Below are positions 33,003 through 42,962 of a stretch of 64,000 nt of DNA, in pieces. Made by a program: the position numbers and the translations under genes. The DNA comes from Thermoanaerobacterium xylanolyticum LX-11 (GTDB taxonomy: Bacteria > Bacillota > Thermoanaerobacteria > Thermoanaerobacterales > Thermoanaerobacteraceae), in NCBI RefSeq assembly GCF_000189775.2, contig NC_015555.1, positions 268,501-332,500 of the forward strand. Reading direction: 5' to 3'. How positions within the stretch are numbered: the stretch's first letter is position 1; each line of letters starts with the position of its first letter. The notes beneath the pieces are model-generated. The model saw nothing but the letters and a program-made list of their open reading frames with translations, searched no databases and was not told where the DNA came from.

Positions 33003-36000
33003 ATGAATTTAACTGAAAACTCTAAGAAGGTTCTTGAGAGAAGGTATTTGGCAAAAGATGAGAATGGACGCGTCGTTGAGACCGTTGAGGAGCTTTTTGA
33101 GAGAGTTGCGAAAGCAATTTCAGATGTAGACAAAGAATACGATATAAACGCAGATACGGAAAAGGTCAAAAAAAAGTTTTATGAGATGATGACGAATTTG
33201 GACTTTCTGCCTAATTCTCCCACGCTTATGAATGCGGGAAGGCCATTAGGACAGCTTTCGGCGTGCTTTGTGCTTCCTGTGGGGGATTCCATGGAAGAAA
33301 TATTTGACGCAGTGAAGTATGCTGCCATAATTCACAAAAGCGGCGGTGGTACGGGGTTTAGCTTTTCAAGGCTTAGACCGAAAGGAGCTACAGTAAGATC
33401 GACAGGTGGTGTAGCGTCTGGGCCTGTAAGCTTTATGAAAGTGTTTAATTCTGCTACTGAAGCGGTAAAACAGGGCGGCACACGCCGTGGAGCAAATATG
33501 GGCATACTTAGGATAGATCATCCAGATATCCTTGAATTCATACAGTGCAAGCAAGACAACAATGAAATCACCAATTTTAACATAAGTGTAGGAATAACAG
33601 AAGATTTTATGAAAGCAGTTGAAAAAGGACAGGATTATGACTTAATAGATCCGCATACCAATAAAGTCGTGAAAAGCTTAAATGCCAGAGAAGTATTTAA
33701 GCTTATTGTGGAAATGGCTTGGAAAAACGGAGAACCTGGAATCGTATTTTTAGATCGCATAAACGAAAAAAATCCGACGCCTCTTGTGGGTGAGATAGAA
33801 TCAACTAACCCATGTGTCACTGGGGATACGTGGGTATCTACAGAGTATGGTTTGATGAGAATTGATGAGATATATAATAAATATCAAAATGGGGGATTGA
33901 ATATTGTAACAGATAATAGAGTCCCTATGACACAATATCAAGTAGTAAATGGAGGATATATTACAGAAGCTGTCCCTGATTTGAATAGTGAAGGTACATC
34001 TTTAAACATGATAAGTAAAGTATACAATAATGGAGAAAAAGATGTAATCAAATTAACACTGAAATCAGGCTATGAGATAAAAGCAACTCCTGATCATAGA
34101 TTTTTAACATCAAAAGGATGGAAAGAACTTAGTAGGATTAAAATTGGTGATGAAATTTTAATACAATCAGGAGATGGATTTTTTTCGAATGTTTATGAAC
34201 TTCCTTTTAAAGTAGATAATATTTATACTGGAAATAATGGAAGGACTTATACATTAAATTTGCCTAATAAATGGTCTAAAGAGCTTGGACAGACATTGGG
34301 CTGGCTTATAGGCGATGGTTGGCTAAGAGATGGTGATAAAGATACAAGAGTAGGATTTACTTTTGGAAATGATGATGTAGAAGTAATGTATCACCTAAAA
34401 CCATTTATTAATAATATATATGGCAAAGATGTAAAAGAAGTTAAAAGAGAAAACGGTGTTTATCATCTTTCATACCATAGTAAATACCTTGTAGAGTTTT
34501 TTAAAAAATTGGGTGTAAAAAATGTGAAAGCAGAAAATAAGCAAGTGCCTCAAAGCATATATAAAGCTCCATATGAAGCCGTTGTAGGTTTCCTACAAGC
34601 ACTGTTTACAGCCGATGGAAGTGTTAGGGATAATCCTAAGTCTAATAGTTCATGGGTAGTATTGACATCAAAAAGTAAAAGGTTACTGCAAGATGTGCAA
34701 ATATTGCTTATAAATTTGGGTATGAAAAGTGTCATATTCGATCGTTCGAGAAAACCAAGAAAAGCAACGTTTAAGTATACTTCTGTTAATGGAGAAGAAA
34801 AATTTTATAGCACTGATGGTATTTTGTATGAGTTAGGTATTTTTGGCAAATCACGTGATAAATTTGCCAAAGAGATTGGGTTTATGTCTGAAAAGAAACA
34901 AAAAGCACTTAGCAATATTAAGTATAAATCATTCTATAAAACGAAATTTTATGATGAAGTTGCAGCAATTGAAAAAATTGGTAAAGAAGTAGTGTATGAT
35001 TTAACTGAACCTGTTACACATTCTATGATTTGTAATGGAATAGTAGTTCATCAATGTGGTGAACAGCCACTTTTGCCATATGAATCCTGCAACTTAGGCT
35101 CTATAAACCTAAAAAATATGCTTAAAGAGGAAAACGGCAAATACGAAGTAGATTATGGTAAATTGAGAGATACTGTTCATAATGCTGTCCATTTTCTTGA
35201 CAATGTGATCGATGCAAATAAGTATCCATTGCAACAGATAGATGAAATGACGAAAGGTACAAGAAAAATAGGATTAGGAGTTATGGGATTTGCTGACATG
35301 CTTCTTATGCTTAATATACCTTATAATTCTGAAGAAGCTGTAGAATTTGCTGATAAATTGATGAAATTTATCGATGAAGAATCTAAAGCGGCATCGATGG
35401 AACTTGCAGAAAAGAGAGGCGTTTTTAAATACTACGATAAAAGCATATACAAAGACAAGAACATAAGATTGAGGAATGCAACAACTACAACTATAGCACC
35501 TACTGGCACAATATCTATTATTGCAGGAACATCCAGTGGAATTGAGCCGCTTTTTGCAATAGCCATGACAAGAAATGTGATGGATAATACCCAGCTTGTG
35601 GAAGTCAACCCTGTATTTAAGGAAGTAGCTTTGAAAAGAGGATTTTATTCAGAAGAATTGATGAAGAAGATAGCGCAACAAGGCACTTTAAAAGGCATTG
35701 ATGGCATACCGGATGATGTTAAAAGGGTTTTTGTAACAGCTCACGACATAGATCCTGTATGGCATATAAGGATGCAATCGGCTTTTCAAAAGCACGTCGA
35801 CAATGCGGTTTCAAAGACGGTGAACTTCAGACATGATGCGACTGTAGACGACGTAAGGGAAGTTTACGAGCTGGCTTATAAATTAGGGCTTAAAGGCGTC
35901 ACCATCTATCGCGATGGAAGTCGTGATTCACAAGTGCTGAATTTGGGGATAAAGAAAGTTGAAAAAGAAGGTGTGAAAGAAGACAAACAAGAAGGTCGCA

Positions 36001-36545
36001 ATCAAATCGTCCCAAGACCGAGGCCTTCTGTGACGAAAGGCATAACTGAAAAAGTGAGAATAGGTTGTGGCAACTTGTACATTACCGTCAATTACGATGA
36101 CAAAGGTATATGCGAGGTGTTCACTAACTTAGGACGAGCCGGAGGCTGTCCGTCTCAGTCAGAGGCCACCAGTAGACTTATATCCATAGCTTTAAGATCA
36201 GGTCTTGATGCGAAATCAATAGTAGAGCAGCTAAAAGGTATAAGGTGCCATTCTACATTAAGGCAAATGGCAAATAATAAGGAAATCAAGGTTCTTTCAT
36301 GTCCAGATGCCATTGCTAAAGTCATTGAGAAAGTTATGAAATTAAAAGTTGAAGAAGATGAAAGCTTCGCACCAATTGATGTGCCTATAAATGGCAGCAG
36401 CCATAAAAACGATGATGCGGCTTTACAGGCGGCATATACTTATGACACACAAGAAGAACGCTTTTGCCCAGAATGTGGCAGTGAAATAGAACATGAAGGC
36501 GGATGTGTTGTGTGCAAAAACTGTGGCTACTCAAAATGCGGTTAA
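33003..36545 (+). CDS. nrdJ: Adenosylcobalamin-dependent ribonucleotide reductase (class II) with intein
   Basis: NrdJ reduces ribonucleotides to deoxyribonucleotides with a B12-derived radical, independent of oxygen. The precursor has 1180 aa; removing the 414-aa intein (residues 271-684) leaves 766 aa, normal for this family. The first active-site Cys lies in LSACFVLP. The N-x-C-x-E radical motif is split by the intein: NP, intein, then [18 protein letters not shown] with the catalytic Cys685. Phosphate-binding [19 protein letters not shown] follows. The C-terminus has the TSCPD-type domain ([14 protein letters not shown]) and a four-cysteine zinc ribbon ([13 protein letters not shown]). 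GAGGAGAGG precedes the ATG. Confidence 0.95.
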   Translation: MNLTENSKKVLERRYLAKDENGRVVETVEELFERVAKAISDVDKEYDINADTEKVKKKFYEMMTNLDFLPNSPTLMNAGRPLGQLSACFVLPVGDSMEEIFDAVKYAAIIHKSGGGTGFSFSRLRPKGATVRSTGGVASGPVSFMKVFNSATEAVKQGGTRRGANMGILRIDHPDILEFIQCKQDNNEITNFNISVGITEDFMKAVEKGQDYDLIDPHTNKVVKSLNAREVFKLIVEMAWKNGEPGIVFLDRINEKNPTPLVGEIESTNPCVTGDTWVSTEYGLMRIDEIYNKYQNGGLNIVTDNRVPMTQYQVVNGGYITEAVPDLNSEGTSLNMISKVYNNGEKDVIKLTLKSGYEIKATPDHRFLTSKGWKELSRIKIGDEILIQSGDGFFSNVYELPFKVDNIYTGNNGRTYTLNLPNKWSKELGQTLGWLIGDGWLRDGDKDTRVGFTFGNDDVEVMYHLKPFINNIYGKDVKEVKRENGVYHLSYHSKYLVEFFKKLGVKNVKAENKQVPQSIYKAPYEAVVGFLQALFTADGSVRDNPKSNSSWVVLTSKSKRLLQDVQILLINLGMKSVIFDRSRKPRKATFKYTSVNGEEKFYSTDGILYELGIFGKSRDKFAKEIGFMSEKKQKALSNIKYKSFYKTKFYDEVAAIEKIGKEVVYDLTEPVTHSMICNGIVVHQCGEQPLLPYESCNLGSINLKNMLKEENGKYEVDYGKLRDTVHNAVHFLDNVIDANKYPLQQIDEMTKGTRKIGLGVMGFADMLLMLNIPYNSEEAVEFADKLMKFIDEESKAASMELAEKRGVFKYYDKSIYKDKNIRLRNATTTTIAPTGTISIIAGTSSGIEPLFAIAMTRNVMDNTQLVEVNPVFKEVALKRGFYSEELMKKIAQQGTLKGIDGIPDDVKRVFVTAHDIDPVWHIRMQSAFQKHVDNAVSKTVNFRHDATVDDVREVYELAYKLGLKGVTIYRDGSRDSQVLNLGIKKVEKEGVKEDKQEGRNQIVPRPRPSVTKGITEKVRIGCGNLYITVNYDDKGICEVFTNLGRAGGCPSQSEATSRLISIALRSGLDAKSIVEQLKGIRCHSTLRQMANNKEIKVLSCPDAIAKVIEKVMKLKVEEDESFAPIDVPINGSSHKNDDAALQAAYTYDTQEERFCPECGSEIEHEGGCVVCKNCGYSKCG
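33813..35054 (+). other. Intein with LAGLIDADG homing endonuclease inside NrdJ
   Basis: This in-frame insertion of 414 codons begins with Cys ([13 protein letters not shown], block A). It has a block B with KATPDHRF, two DOD endonuclease motifs ([10 protein letters not shown] near residue 430 and [11 protein letters not shown] near 530 of the precursor), and ends with block [24 protein letters not shown] in pieces. The last residue is Gln, not the usual Asn. The next residue (+1) is the RNR radical cysteine. Its DNA looks more AT-rich than the flanking gene, which suggests separate acquisition. Confidence 0.92.
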
Positions 36546-36554
36546 GTTTTAAAA

Positions 36555-36584
36555 AAGATCTCCCTGAAACGGGGAGATTTTTTA
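36555..36584 (+). terminator. nrdJ terminator
   Basis: ATCTCCC pairs with GGGAGAT around a short loop, followed by T6. Confidence 0.8.
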
Positions 36585-36618
36585 TTCTCTCAAAAAACGA
36601 CATATTATGAATTTTAGA

Positions 36619-36629
36619 TGTGATATAAT
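36619..36629 (+). promoter_or_regulatory. Extended -10 promoter before the diguanylate cyclase
   Basis: TGTGATATAAT (TG-n-TATAAT) has no good -35. The 14-mer ATGTGATATAATTT is shared with promoters of radA and ispD. Confidence 0.45.
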
Positions 36630-36663
36630 TTCATTTGTGTATAAAATTTTGTTTATTAACAAT

Positions 36664-36692
36664 GAAGGATTTTTTTAATTTGTGTCGAATAA
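36664..36692 (+). promoter_or_regulatory. Sigma-H promoter of the diguanylate cyclase
   Basis: GAAGGATTT (36664-36672) and GTCGAATAA (36684-36692), 11 bp apart, both match the sigma-H consensus (RNAGGAWWW, N11-12, RNNGAATWW) at every position. TGTCGAA (36683-36689), a perfect Spo0A box, overlaps the -10. Confidence 0.7.
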
Positions 36693-36721
36693 CACATTAA
36701 TTAGATTAAGAGGGGTTAAAA

Positions 36722-38386
36722 ATGTTAAAAAAAAGGGAAACATTGTTTGATTTTGTGTTAATTGCGGTGGGGTTTTCGCTTCTTATCTACACATGCTTTA
36801 AATACGGCATTAAAATTGATATGAAGCTGTTTGCTATACTCCTGATAGCCATGGTTACTCTTGACAATTTGGGTATAAAGTACACCGATATAAAGCTTTC
36901 CATAAGCCCTGTAATCACGATAGCATCTTTCTTGATATATGGTGCGGAGTCGTCTGCTCTTTTGGCTACTGCATCTACCATGATCGAGACAATATTTTTC
37001 AGAAAAAAAGTAAAGAATGGATTTTTAAATGGAGCAATGTTTTCCATAACATACATAGTAGCAGGGCATCTTTATGAGATTTTAGGTGGGAAAATCGGAC
37101 AATTTTCAGTTGGACAGCTTATATATGTGGTGATTTATGTGCTTACAAGTTTTGTAATAAATTACTTTATCTTGTACTACGCGTTGAAAGCGCAAGGGAA
37201 AATTCTATTTAAGAAATACTGGACGGAAAGCTCAGTTTTAGAGTTGGTTTCTTATTTTGTAATGGTACCTGTAGGCATATTTTTAGCTAATATGTATATG
37301 AAATTTGGCACTGTTATTTTTATATATCACGTCATACCTTTGATTTTGCTGTCGTTTTTCATAAAGGCTTTTAGAGATCTTTACAAGGCCAACCAGAGGC
37401 TAAATGCTTTATATGAAATGGTGAAAATAATCAATTCGAAGTTGGATTTAGACAAAACTTTAGAAGCAATATTGTACGAAACGGAAAAAGTAGTAACCGT
37501 ATCGGGAATAGCTATTTATTTGAAGGATGACAATGGATTTTTGATAAATGAAAAGACTAAGTGCAGGGAAGAATCAATAGGTGCTTTTAAAGATGTGTAC
37601 ATGAACAATGAAGGGCTAATAGGTAAGGTTGCAGGTGAAGGGAAATCTGTAATGATAGGCAATTTAAAAGCAGATAAGCGCTACTCAGACAAAAATATAT
37701 CTAAATATTACGATTCTGCAATCGTAGTTCCTATAAAAGGGGCGGAAGGTGTAATAGGCTGTATATCTGCGTTTCAAAACGAAATCAACGCATTTGATGA
37801 AGACTCTTTAAAGATAATGGAGGCATTATCGGAACAGTCTTCAATAGCTATAATGAACGCAAAAAGGTACTTTGAGATAAGCAAAAGGTCTATTACTGAT
37901 CCTCTTACAAAAACTTATAACAGGAGATTTTTCGATCAGATATTGCATGACAGTATAGCAAAGTCGTCTATTGAGAAGACTCCTGTGAGCCTGATAATGT
38001 TGGATGTGGATAGGTTTAAACAGATTAACGATACGTACGGACACATGGTTGGAGATGCCGTACTTAGAGAGATTGCATCGAGGATAAAAAGCTGTGTTAG
38101 AAACAACGATATCGTTGCAAGATATGGCGGAGAGGAGTTTTCTGTTATACTTCCAAACTTGACAGCGGAACAGGCATGTGTGATTGCCGAAAGAATAAGA
38201 TATGAAGTATCATCTAAGCCTATAAAGACTGATGCTGGTGACATAAATATAACTGTCAGCGCTGGCGTTGCTGATTTTCCAAACAAAGCAGAATCAGCGG
38301 AAAAGCTCATAAGCCATGCTGATAGAGCTCTTTATGCCGGGTGCAAGACAAAAGGCAGAGATAGAGTCGCAGTGTATGAAATATAA
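36722..38386 (+). CDS. Membrane GAF-GGDEF diguanylate cyclase
   Basis: The 554-aa protein has about six N-terminal transmembrane segments (residues 10-220), a GAF domain (about 230-385) and a C-terminal GGDEF domain. The catalytic motif is GGEEF (about 468-472). The product-inhibition site RNND lies five residues upstream, as in active cyclases. It should make cyclic di-GMP and be feedback-inhibited. It has a textbook sigma-H promoter and a second extended -10 promoter, so expression is expected to rise at entry to stationary phase or sporulation. No c-di-GMP effector is adjacent. AAGAGGGG precedes the ATG. Confidence 0.92.
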   Translation: MLKKRETLFDFVLIAVGFSLLIYTCFKYGIKIDMKLFAILLIAMVTLDNLGIKYTDIKLSISPVITIASFLIYGAESSALLATASTMIETIFFRKKVKNGFLNGAMFSITYIVAGHLYEILGGKIGQFSVGQLIYVVIYVLTSFVINYFILYYALKAQGKILFKKYWTESSVLELVSYFVMVPVGIFLANMYMKFGTVIFIYHVIPLILLSFFIKAFRDLYKANQRLNALYEMVKIINSKLDLDKTLEAILYETEKVVTVSGIAIYLKDDNGFLINEKTKCREESIGAFKDVYMNNEGLIGKVAGEGKSVMIGNLKADKRYSDKNISKYYDSAIVVPIKGAEGVIGCISAFQNEINAFDEDSLKIMEALSEQSSIAIMNAKRYFEISKRSITDPLTKTYNRRFFDQILHDSIAKSSIEKTPVSLIMLDVDRFKQINDTYGHMVGDAVLREIASRIKSCVRNNDIVARYGGEEFSVILPNLTAEQACVIAERIRYEVSSKPIKTDAGDINITVSAGVADFPNKAESAEKLISHADRALYAGCKTKGRDRVAVYEI

Positions 38387-38454
38387 ATCTTCATAATATC
38401 TTCATTTTGAGTGGATACAATATATATAAGCGATCTTTCAAGGAGGAATTCAAA

Positions 38455-38613
38455 ATGGAGATATTTAGGTATATATTTGACAGCAAGTACAGGGAGAAAG
38501 TTTCAAACGAGTTTACACAGCAAGTCATTACATTAAACGATGAAGCAGAAAAATCTGTTAATGATGCTTACAATCAAACTGATCAAAATGTTGCTGATAA
38601 CAGCAAAGACTAA
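38455..38613 (+). CDS. Small hypothetical protein
   Basis: The 52-aa acidic protein begins MEIFRYIFDSKYREKVSNEF and ends in an Asn/Asp/Gln-rich tail. I do not recognise the family. A strong AAGGAGG eight bases before ATG 38455 and a terminator right after the stop support translation. It lies 68 bases after the diguanylate cyclase gene and may share its transcript. Confidence 0.6.
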   Translation: MEIFRYIFDSKYREKVSNEFTQQVITLNDEAEKSVNDAYNQTDQNVADNSKD

Positions 38614-38640
38614 TAAACGCCGGTTCACGCCGGCATTTAT
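38613..38640 (+). terminator. Terminator after the diguanylate cyclase region
   Basis: ATAAA-C-GCCGG pairs with CCGGC-A-TTTAT (one mismatch) at the stop codon of the small gene. The T-tail is weak. Confidence 0.5.
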
Positions 38641-38695
38641 GTTGTATTATACTTTGATTGAAACTGGATTTGATGTGGGAGGAGGTATGTGAAAC

Positions 38696-40654
38696 ATGAG
38701 TATTTCTGAAAGGGATATTGAGATAATTAAAATACTATTAAACACTGATGAGCCTTTAGTTGTTGATGAACTTGCAGAAAGGTTGAGGGTTTCTAACAAA
38801 ACGATTAGAAATGATTTAAAAAAAATAGAAGAATACTTGATTAAAAGAGGTTTAAAATTATTGAAAAAACCTGGAACTGGTATTATGATTGAAGGCCCTG
38901 AAAATAAAAAGCTTGATCTTTCTACTGAATTAAGCAGTTCTACAAAATTTATGGAGCCATTTTCTCCGGAGGCAAGGAAAAATTATATATTAAGAAGACT
39001 TTTTATGAGCAATAAAAATATGACTATTAAAGAACTTGCAGAGGAACTTTATGTAAGCAAAGTTACAATTCACAAGGACCTTGAATCGGTGGAAGAATGG
39101 CTTTCAAAGTACAATTTGAAATTGATAAAGAAAACCAATTATGGCATAGAGATATCTGGAGATGAAGAAAATTGGCGAAATGCCGCAGCAAGCTTAATAG
39201 TCTCTAATAAAGGTCAAGATGAGATTAAGGAACTTTTGTATGATGATTACACAGGCAGAATAGACTATAAGACGTTAACACGATTAAAAGAGCTAATTGA
39301 CATTGATTACAAAAAGTTAGAAAAAATAGTATCAAATATGGAATCAAGGCTGGAATTTATGTTTTCTGACGAAGCATTTATAAGTCTGATTATCCACATA
39401 GCAATATCGATGGAAAGGCTTAGAAGAAATAAAGACATAAGATTGTCAAAAGATGTATTAAACAAATTAAAAAGACATGAAGAATATACGATTGCAGAGA
39501 AAGCTGCCAAAGAGATTGAGGAGAATTTTAATATAAAGTTGCCTGATTCAGAAGTTGGATATATTTTGCTTCATATATTAGGTGCAAAAATGCAGCAGAA
39601 CAAACTCGACGACATAGATATTGAAATAAAAGAAGATGAAAATATTGATATAGCTGTTACGATGGCAAAAGAGATAATAAAGATAGCAGAAAAAGCTTTA
39701 TCTGTTGATTTTAGTGGAGATAGTCAACTTTTAAATGGATTGATATTGCATTTGAAGCCCACTATAAATAGGCTAAAGTACGGATTGACGCTTCGTAATC
39801 CTATATTGGATCAAATCAAAGAAAATTATCCAGATATATTTGGCGTAGCTTGGATGACAAGTACAGTTTTTGAAAAATACATTGGCAAAAAAGCGGGAGA
39901 AGAAGAACTTGGATATATTACTTTACATTTAGGCGCGGCTTTTGAAAGGGCAAAAAAGCCTCTTAGGGCTTTGGTTGTATGTTCCAGTGGAATTGGCACA
40001 TCCCAGCTTTTAGCTGTAAGACTGGAAAGATGGTTTAAAAATATAGAAGTGGCTGAAATAGTATCGTCATTATCACTTAATGACGAAACGTCAGATAATG
40101 TAGATTTTATTATATCTACTGTGCCGGTCGAAAGCAACAAACCAGTTATTAATATAACACCGCTTTTGACACAAAGCGATATAAAGAAATTAGAAAATTT
40201 TATAGATGAATATTATGAAAGCAAAAAGATAGTTGATGTAGAAATCATTGATGTAGATAGAGAATTTGAAGAAAAAATAACGCTGCTTAAGTATGTAGTG
40301 TCTGAACTAATCAGAACAGGCTATGTTAAAAATGAGTATTTGGACGATGTGTTAAAAAGAGAAGAAGTCTCCTCTACATATATTGGCAATGGTATTGCGA
40401 TTCCACATGGAAATCCCGAGAATGTAAACAAATCTGTCATATCAGTTACACGCTTAAAAAAGCCTATAAGCTGGGGTGATGGCGATGTGACATTGGTCAT
40501 AATGGTATCAATAAATGCTGCTGATATAAAATATGCCAGTAAGTTCTTTAGGAAACTTTACAATAATATTGACGATACGAATTTTAGGGAAAATTTACTT
40601 AAAATGAAGGACAAAAAAGAAATTGAAAAATTATTGATGAATAATATGTTGTAA
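38696..40654 (+). CDS. PRD-containing PTS transcriptional activator (MtlR/LicR family)
   Basis: The 652-aa regulator has two N-terminal helix-turn-helix segments (with VVDELAERLRVSNKTIRNDLKKIEEYL in pieces, then LAEELYVSKVTIHKDLE), two PTS regulation domains (about 185-400), an EIIB-like domain with CSSGIGTSQ, and a C-terminal EIIA-like domain with IGNGIAIPHGN. Such proteins activate their PTS operon when phosphorylated by HPr and dephosphorylated on the EIIB/EIIA part in the presence of sugar. It directly precedes the EIIA-EIIC-EIIB genes and is their obvious controller. GGGAGGAGG lies nine bases before ATG 38696. Confidence 0.9.
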   Translation: MSISERDIEIIKILLNTDEPLVVDELAERLRVSNKTIRNDLKKIEEYLIKRGLKLLKKPGTGIMIEGPENKKLDLSTELSSSTKFMEPFSPEARKNYILRRLFMSNKNMTIKELAEELYVSKVTIHKDLESVEEWLSKYNLKLIKKTNYGIEISGDEENWRNAAASLIVSNKGQDEIKELLYDDYTGRIDYKTLTRLKELIDIDYKKLEKIVSNMESRLEFMFSDEAFISLIIHIAISMERLRRNKDIRLSKDVLNKLKRHEEYTIAEKAAKEIEENFNIKLPDSEVGYILLHILGAKMQQNKLDDIDIEIKEDENIDIAVTMAKEIIKIAEKALSVDFSGDSQLLNGLILHLKPTINRLKYGLTLRNPILDQIKENYPDIFGVAWMTSTVFEKYIGKKAGEEELGYITLHLGAAFERAKKPLRALVVCSSGIGTSQLLAVRLERWFKNIEVAEIVSSLSLNDETSDNVDFIISTVPVESNKPVINITPLLTQSDIKKLENFIDEYYESKKIVDVEIIDVDREFEEKITLLKYVVSELIRTGYVKNEYLDDVLKREEVSSTYIGNGIAIPHGNPENVNKSVISVTRLKKPISWGDGDVTLVIMVSINAADIKYASKFFRKLYNNIDDTNFRENLLKMKDKKEIEKLLMNNML

Positions 40655-40676
40655 AGCGGTGAAACCCGCTTTTTTA
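40654..40676 (+). terminator. Terminator of the PRD regulator
   Basis: AAGCGG pairs with CCGCTT around a 6-nt loop, followed by T-rich sequence. It starts at the stop codon. Confidence 0.75.
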
Positions 40677-40767
40677 ATTGCTATAAAAGAGTACATGTTT
40701 TATACGACATGGTAAATGATAAATTATTACCGCATTAATCAGGAACAAAAGATAAACGATTAACGTA

Positions 40768-40796
40768 TTGAAAATATCGAAATATAGCGATATAAT
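40768..40796 (+). promoter_or_regulatory. Promoter of the fructose-family PTS operon
   Basis: TTGAAA (40768-40773), a 17-bp spacer and TATAAT (40791-40796). The spacer carries ATATCG...CGATAT, an inverted repeat with 8 bp between arms, a possible operator. The 220-bp gap otherwise shows only AT-rich DNA. Confidence 0.6.
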
Positions 40797-40896
40797 CTAT
40801 ACAAGAAGTGATGGTGTATTAGTAAATATATTTACCTTAATAATGTGGCAATAAGATTCATCAATTCATTTAACTTGCATATTGGAGGGAACCTAT

Positions 40897-41346
40897 ATGA
40901 TAATAAACGAAAATTTAATCACACTAGACTTAGAAGCGAAAGACAGGGGAAGTGCCATAATAGAGTTATCACAACTTGCTTTTAATGATGGTAAAGTCAC
41001 TTCTGTTGATGATTTTGTTAAAAGTGTGTTTGAAAGAGAGAAGACATACACAACAGGTGTAGGCAATGGTATTGCGATACCACATGGAAAATCAGATGCT
41101 GTAAAGGAGGCGATGATAGTCTTTGGAAAATCGGTCCGTGGTATAGAGTGGAATTCTCTCGATGGAAACCCAGTAGAAATAATATTTTTATTGGGGATTC
41201 CAAACAAAAACGTAAATGGAATTCATCTTAAAATCTTATCGCAATTATCAAGAAAGCTTATGGATGAGAAGTTTGTGGAAAGGCTAAAAAAGGCTAATGA
41301 TAAAACTGAAATTTTGGAAGCTTTAAATGACATAAATATTGAGTAA
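40897..41346 (+). CDS. PTS EIIA component, fructose family
   Basis: The 149-aa soluble phosphotransfer protein accepts phosphate from HPr and passes it to EIIB. The fructose/mannitol-type EIIA signature GVGNGIAIPHGK contains the phosphorylated His63. The start is set by GGAGGG six bases before ATG 40897. It is the first gene of the A-C-B operon. In many bacteria A, B and C are fused in one FruA polypeptide; here they are separate. Confidence 0.92.
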   Translation: MIINENLITLDLEAKDRGSAIIELSQLAFNDGKVTSVDDFVKSVFEREKTYTTGVGNGIAIPHGKSDAVKEAMIVFGKSVRGIEWNSLDGNPVEIIFLLGIPNKNVNGIHLKILSQLSRKLMDEKFVERLKKANDKTEILEALNDINIE

Positions 41347-41361
41347 AAGGAGGAATTCATG

Positions 41362-42408
41362 ATGAAAGAAGAGCTGAAAAGAGTTAGGGAATATCTTATG
41401 ACTGGTGTATCTTACATGATACCGATTGTTGTAATTGGCGGTGTTTTGATTGCCTTTTCAATTGCTTTAAGTGGTGTGCAAGCAGGTAAAGGAGCTGTAA
41501 TAACAAATCCTGTACTTAAAAACATGAATGATATAGGTTCTGCGGCATTTTCTATGATGGTACCGGTTCTCGCTGGATTTATAGCGTTTGGAATCGCAGA
41601 TAGACCTGGTATAGCACCCGGACTCGTTGGCGGTGTATTGGCGAATCAGTTGAAAGCAGGCTTCTTAGGCGGAATAGTAGCCGGATTTATTGCAGGTTAT
41701 GTGGCCAGATGGATAAAGGGTTGGAAAGTTCATAAAAATTTAAGGCCTATAATGCCTATATTTGTGATACCAATATTGACATCACTTATTGTAGGTGGCC
41801 TTATGATATACATCTTAGGCAATCCTATTGCTTCAGCAATGGAGGCTATGACTAATTGGTTAAAATCAATGTCTACAGGTAATGCTATAGTTCTGGCTTT
41901 AATAATGGGTGCCATGATTGCGTTTGACATGGGCGGCCCTGTCAACAAAGTTGCGTTTTTGTTTGGTGCAGCAATGATAGGTCAAGGAGTTTATACTATA
42001 ATGGGTCCGATTGCGGCCGCTATATGTACTCCACCATTAGGCATGGGTGTTGCAACACTTTTAGCTCCTAAAAAGTACACAAAGGTAGAAAGAGAAGCTG
42101 GATATGGTGCGTTGGCAATGGGCTTGATTGGCATTACTGAAGGTGCAATACCATTTGCTGCAGGAGATCCGTTAAGAGTCATTCCATCTATAATGATAGG
42201 TTCATCTATATCTGCAGCAGTTGCGGCAATATTTAAAGTTGGTGACCATGCACCACACGGTGGTCCTATAGTATTGCCTGTCATAGATAACAAAATAGGT
42301 TTTATAGTTGCAGTATTAGTTGGGATTGCAGTGACGGCGTTAATTGTAAATAGTCTAAAGAAAAATGTTGCAGAAGATGAAAATGTAGATGAAGAAGTAA
42401 CAGCATGA
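41362..42408 (+). CDS. PTS EIIC component, fructose family
   Basis: The 348-aa membrane permease has about eight to ten hydrophobic segments and the family patterns LMTGVSYMIPIVVIGG, PGLVGGVLANQL, FDMGGPVNK and GITEGAIPFAAGDP. It carries the sugar across the membrane as EIIB phosphorylates it. The specific sugar (fructose, mannose or another hexose) cannot be decided from sequence. ATG 41362 is eight bases from AAGGAGG; the ATG one codon earlier is also possible. The C-terminal tail is acidic. Confidence 0.92.
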   Translation: MKEELKRVREYLMTGVSYMIPIVVIGGVLIAFSIALSGVQAGKGAVITNPVLKNMNDIGSAAFSMMVPVLAGFIAFGIADRPGIAPGLVGGVLANQLKAGFLGGIVAGFIAGYVARWIKGWKVHKNLRPIMPIFVIPILTSLIVGGLMIYILGNPIASAMEAMTNWLKSMSTGNAIVLALIMGAMIAFDMGGPVNKVAFLFGAAMIGQGVYTIMGPIAAAICTPPLGMGVATLLAPKKYTKVEREAGYGALAMGLIGITEGAIPFAAGDPLRVIPSIMIGSSISAAVAAIFKVGDHAPHGGPIVLPVIDNKIGFIVAVLVGIAVTALIVNSLKKNVAEDENVDEEVTA

Positions 42409-42461
42409 TTATTTATCATATAATGAATATAATATAATATACAAAAAAGAGGTCGATGAAA

Positions 42462-42773
42462 ATGAAAATTGTAGCAGTTACAGCTTGTCCAACAGGAATA
42501 GCACATACGTATATGGCTGCTGAAGCATTGGAGAAGGCGGCAAAGCAATTAGGGCATAAAATCAAAGTGGAAACACAAGGTTCAATAGGTATTGAAAATA
42601 AAATATCAAAAAAAGAAGTGGATGAGGCAGACTTAGTGATATTTGCAGCAGATGTAGCTGTGAAAGAAGAATCGAGGTTCAAAGATAAACCAATTTATAA
42701 AGTAGAGGCGCAAAAGGCCATAAAAAATGCGAAGGCAGTCGTTGAAGATGCTCTTAAGATACTTCAGAAATGA
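42462..42773 (+). CDS. PTS EIIB component, fructose family
   Basis: The 103-aa protein has the phosphocysteine motif VTACPTGIAHTYMAAEAL (Cys9), followed by VETQGSIGIEN, both hallmarks of fructose-type EIIB. It accepts phosphate from EIIA and gives it to the sugar bound by EIIC. ATG 42462 is preferred to 42456, which is only three bases from GAGG. A terminator overlaps its stop, and ptsI follows after about 250 bp. Confidence 0.92.
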   Translation: MKIVAVTACPTGIAHTYMAAEALEKAAKQLGHKIKVETQGSIGIENKISKKEVDEADLVIFAADVAVKEESRFKDKPIYKVEAQKAIKNAKAVVEDALKILQK

Positions 42774-42800
42774 GGAGGTTAACTCCTCATTTTGTTATAT
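42769..42800 (+). terminator. PTS operon terminator
   Basis: TGAGGAG pairs with CTCCTCA around a short loop at the EIIB stop codon and is followed by TTTTGTTATATTTTG. Confidence 0.75.
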
Positions 42801-42923
42801 TTTGATTTGTTTTCATAGACAAACTTCAATTAATTTGATTTTTATGATATGATAAATTGTGAAGGTGGGATAAGTGAAATATGTTTGAAAAAACAGTCTA
42901 TAAATGATACACTATTCTTGTTG

Positions 42924-42949
42924 TTTGCCAGTTAATAACTGTTGGCAAA
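42924..42949 (+). promoter_or_regulatory. Inverted repeat upstream of ptsI
   Basis: TTTGCCA-GTTA (42924-42934) faces TAAC-TGT-TGGCAAA (42936-42949), a palindrome with a 3-base bulge, 14 bp before the ptsI -35. It is a possible operator. No T-run follows. Confidence 0.35.
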
Positions 42950-42962
42950 ATATTATAAACAC

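Noticed and set aside
40741..40770. Possible cre (CcpA) site upstream of the PTS operon
   Set aside because: The TAAACGATTAAC stretch matches only the CG core of the cre consensus; too many mismatches.
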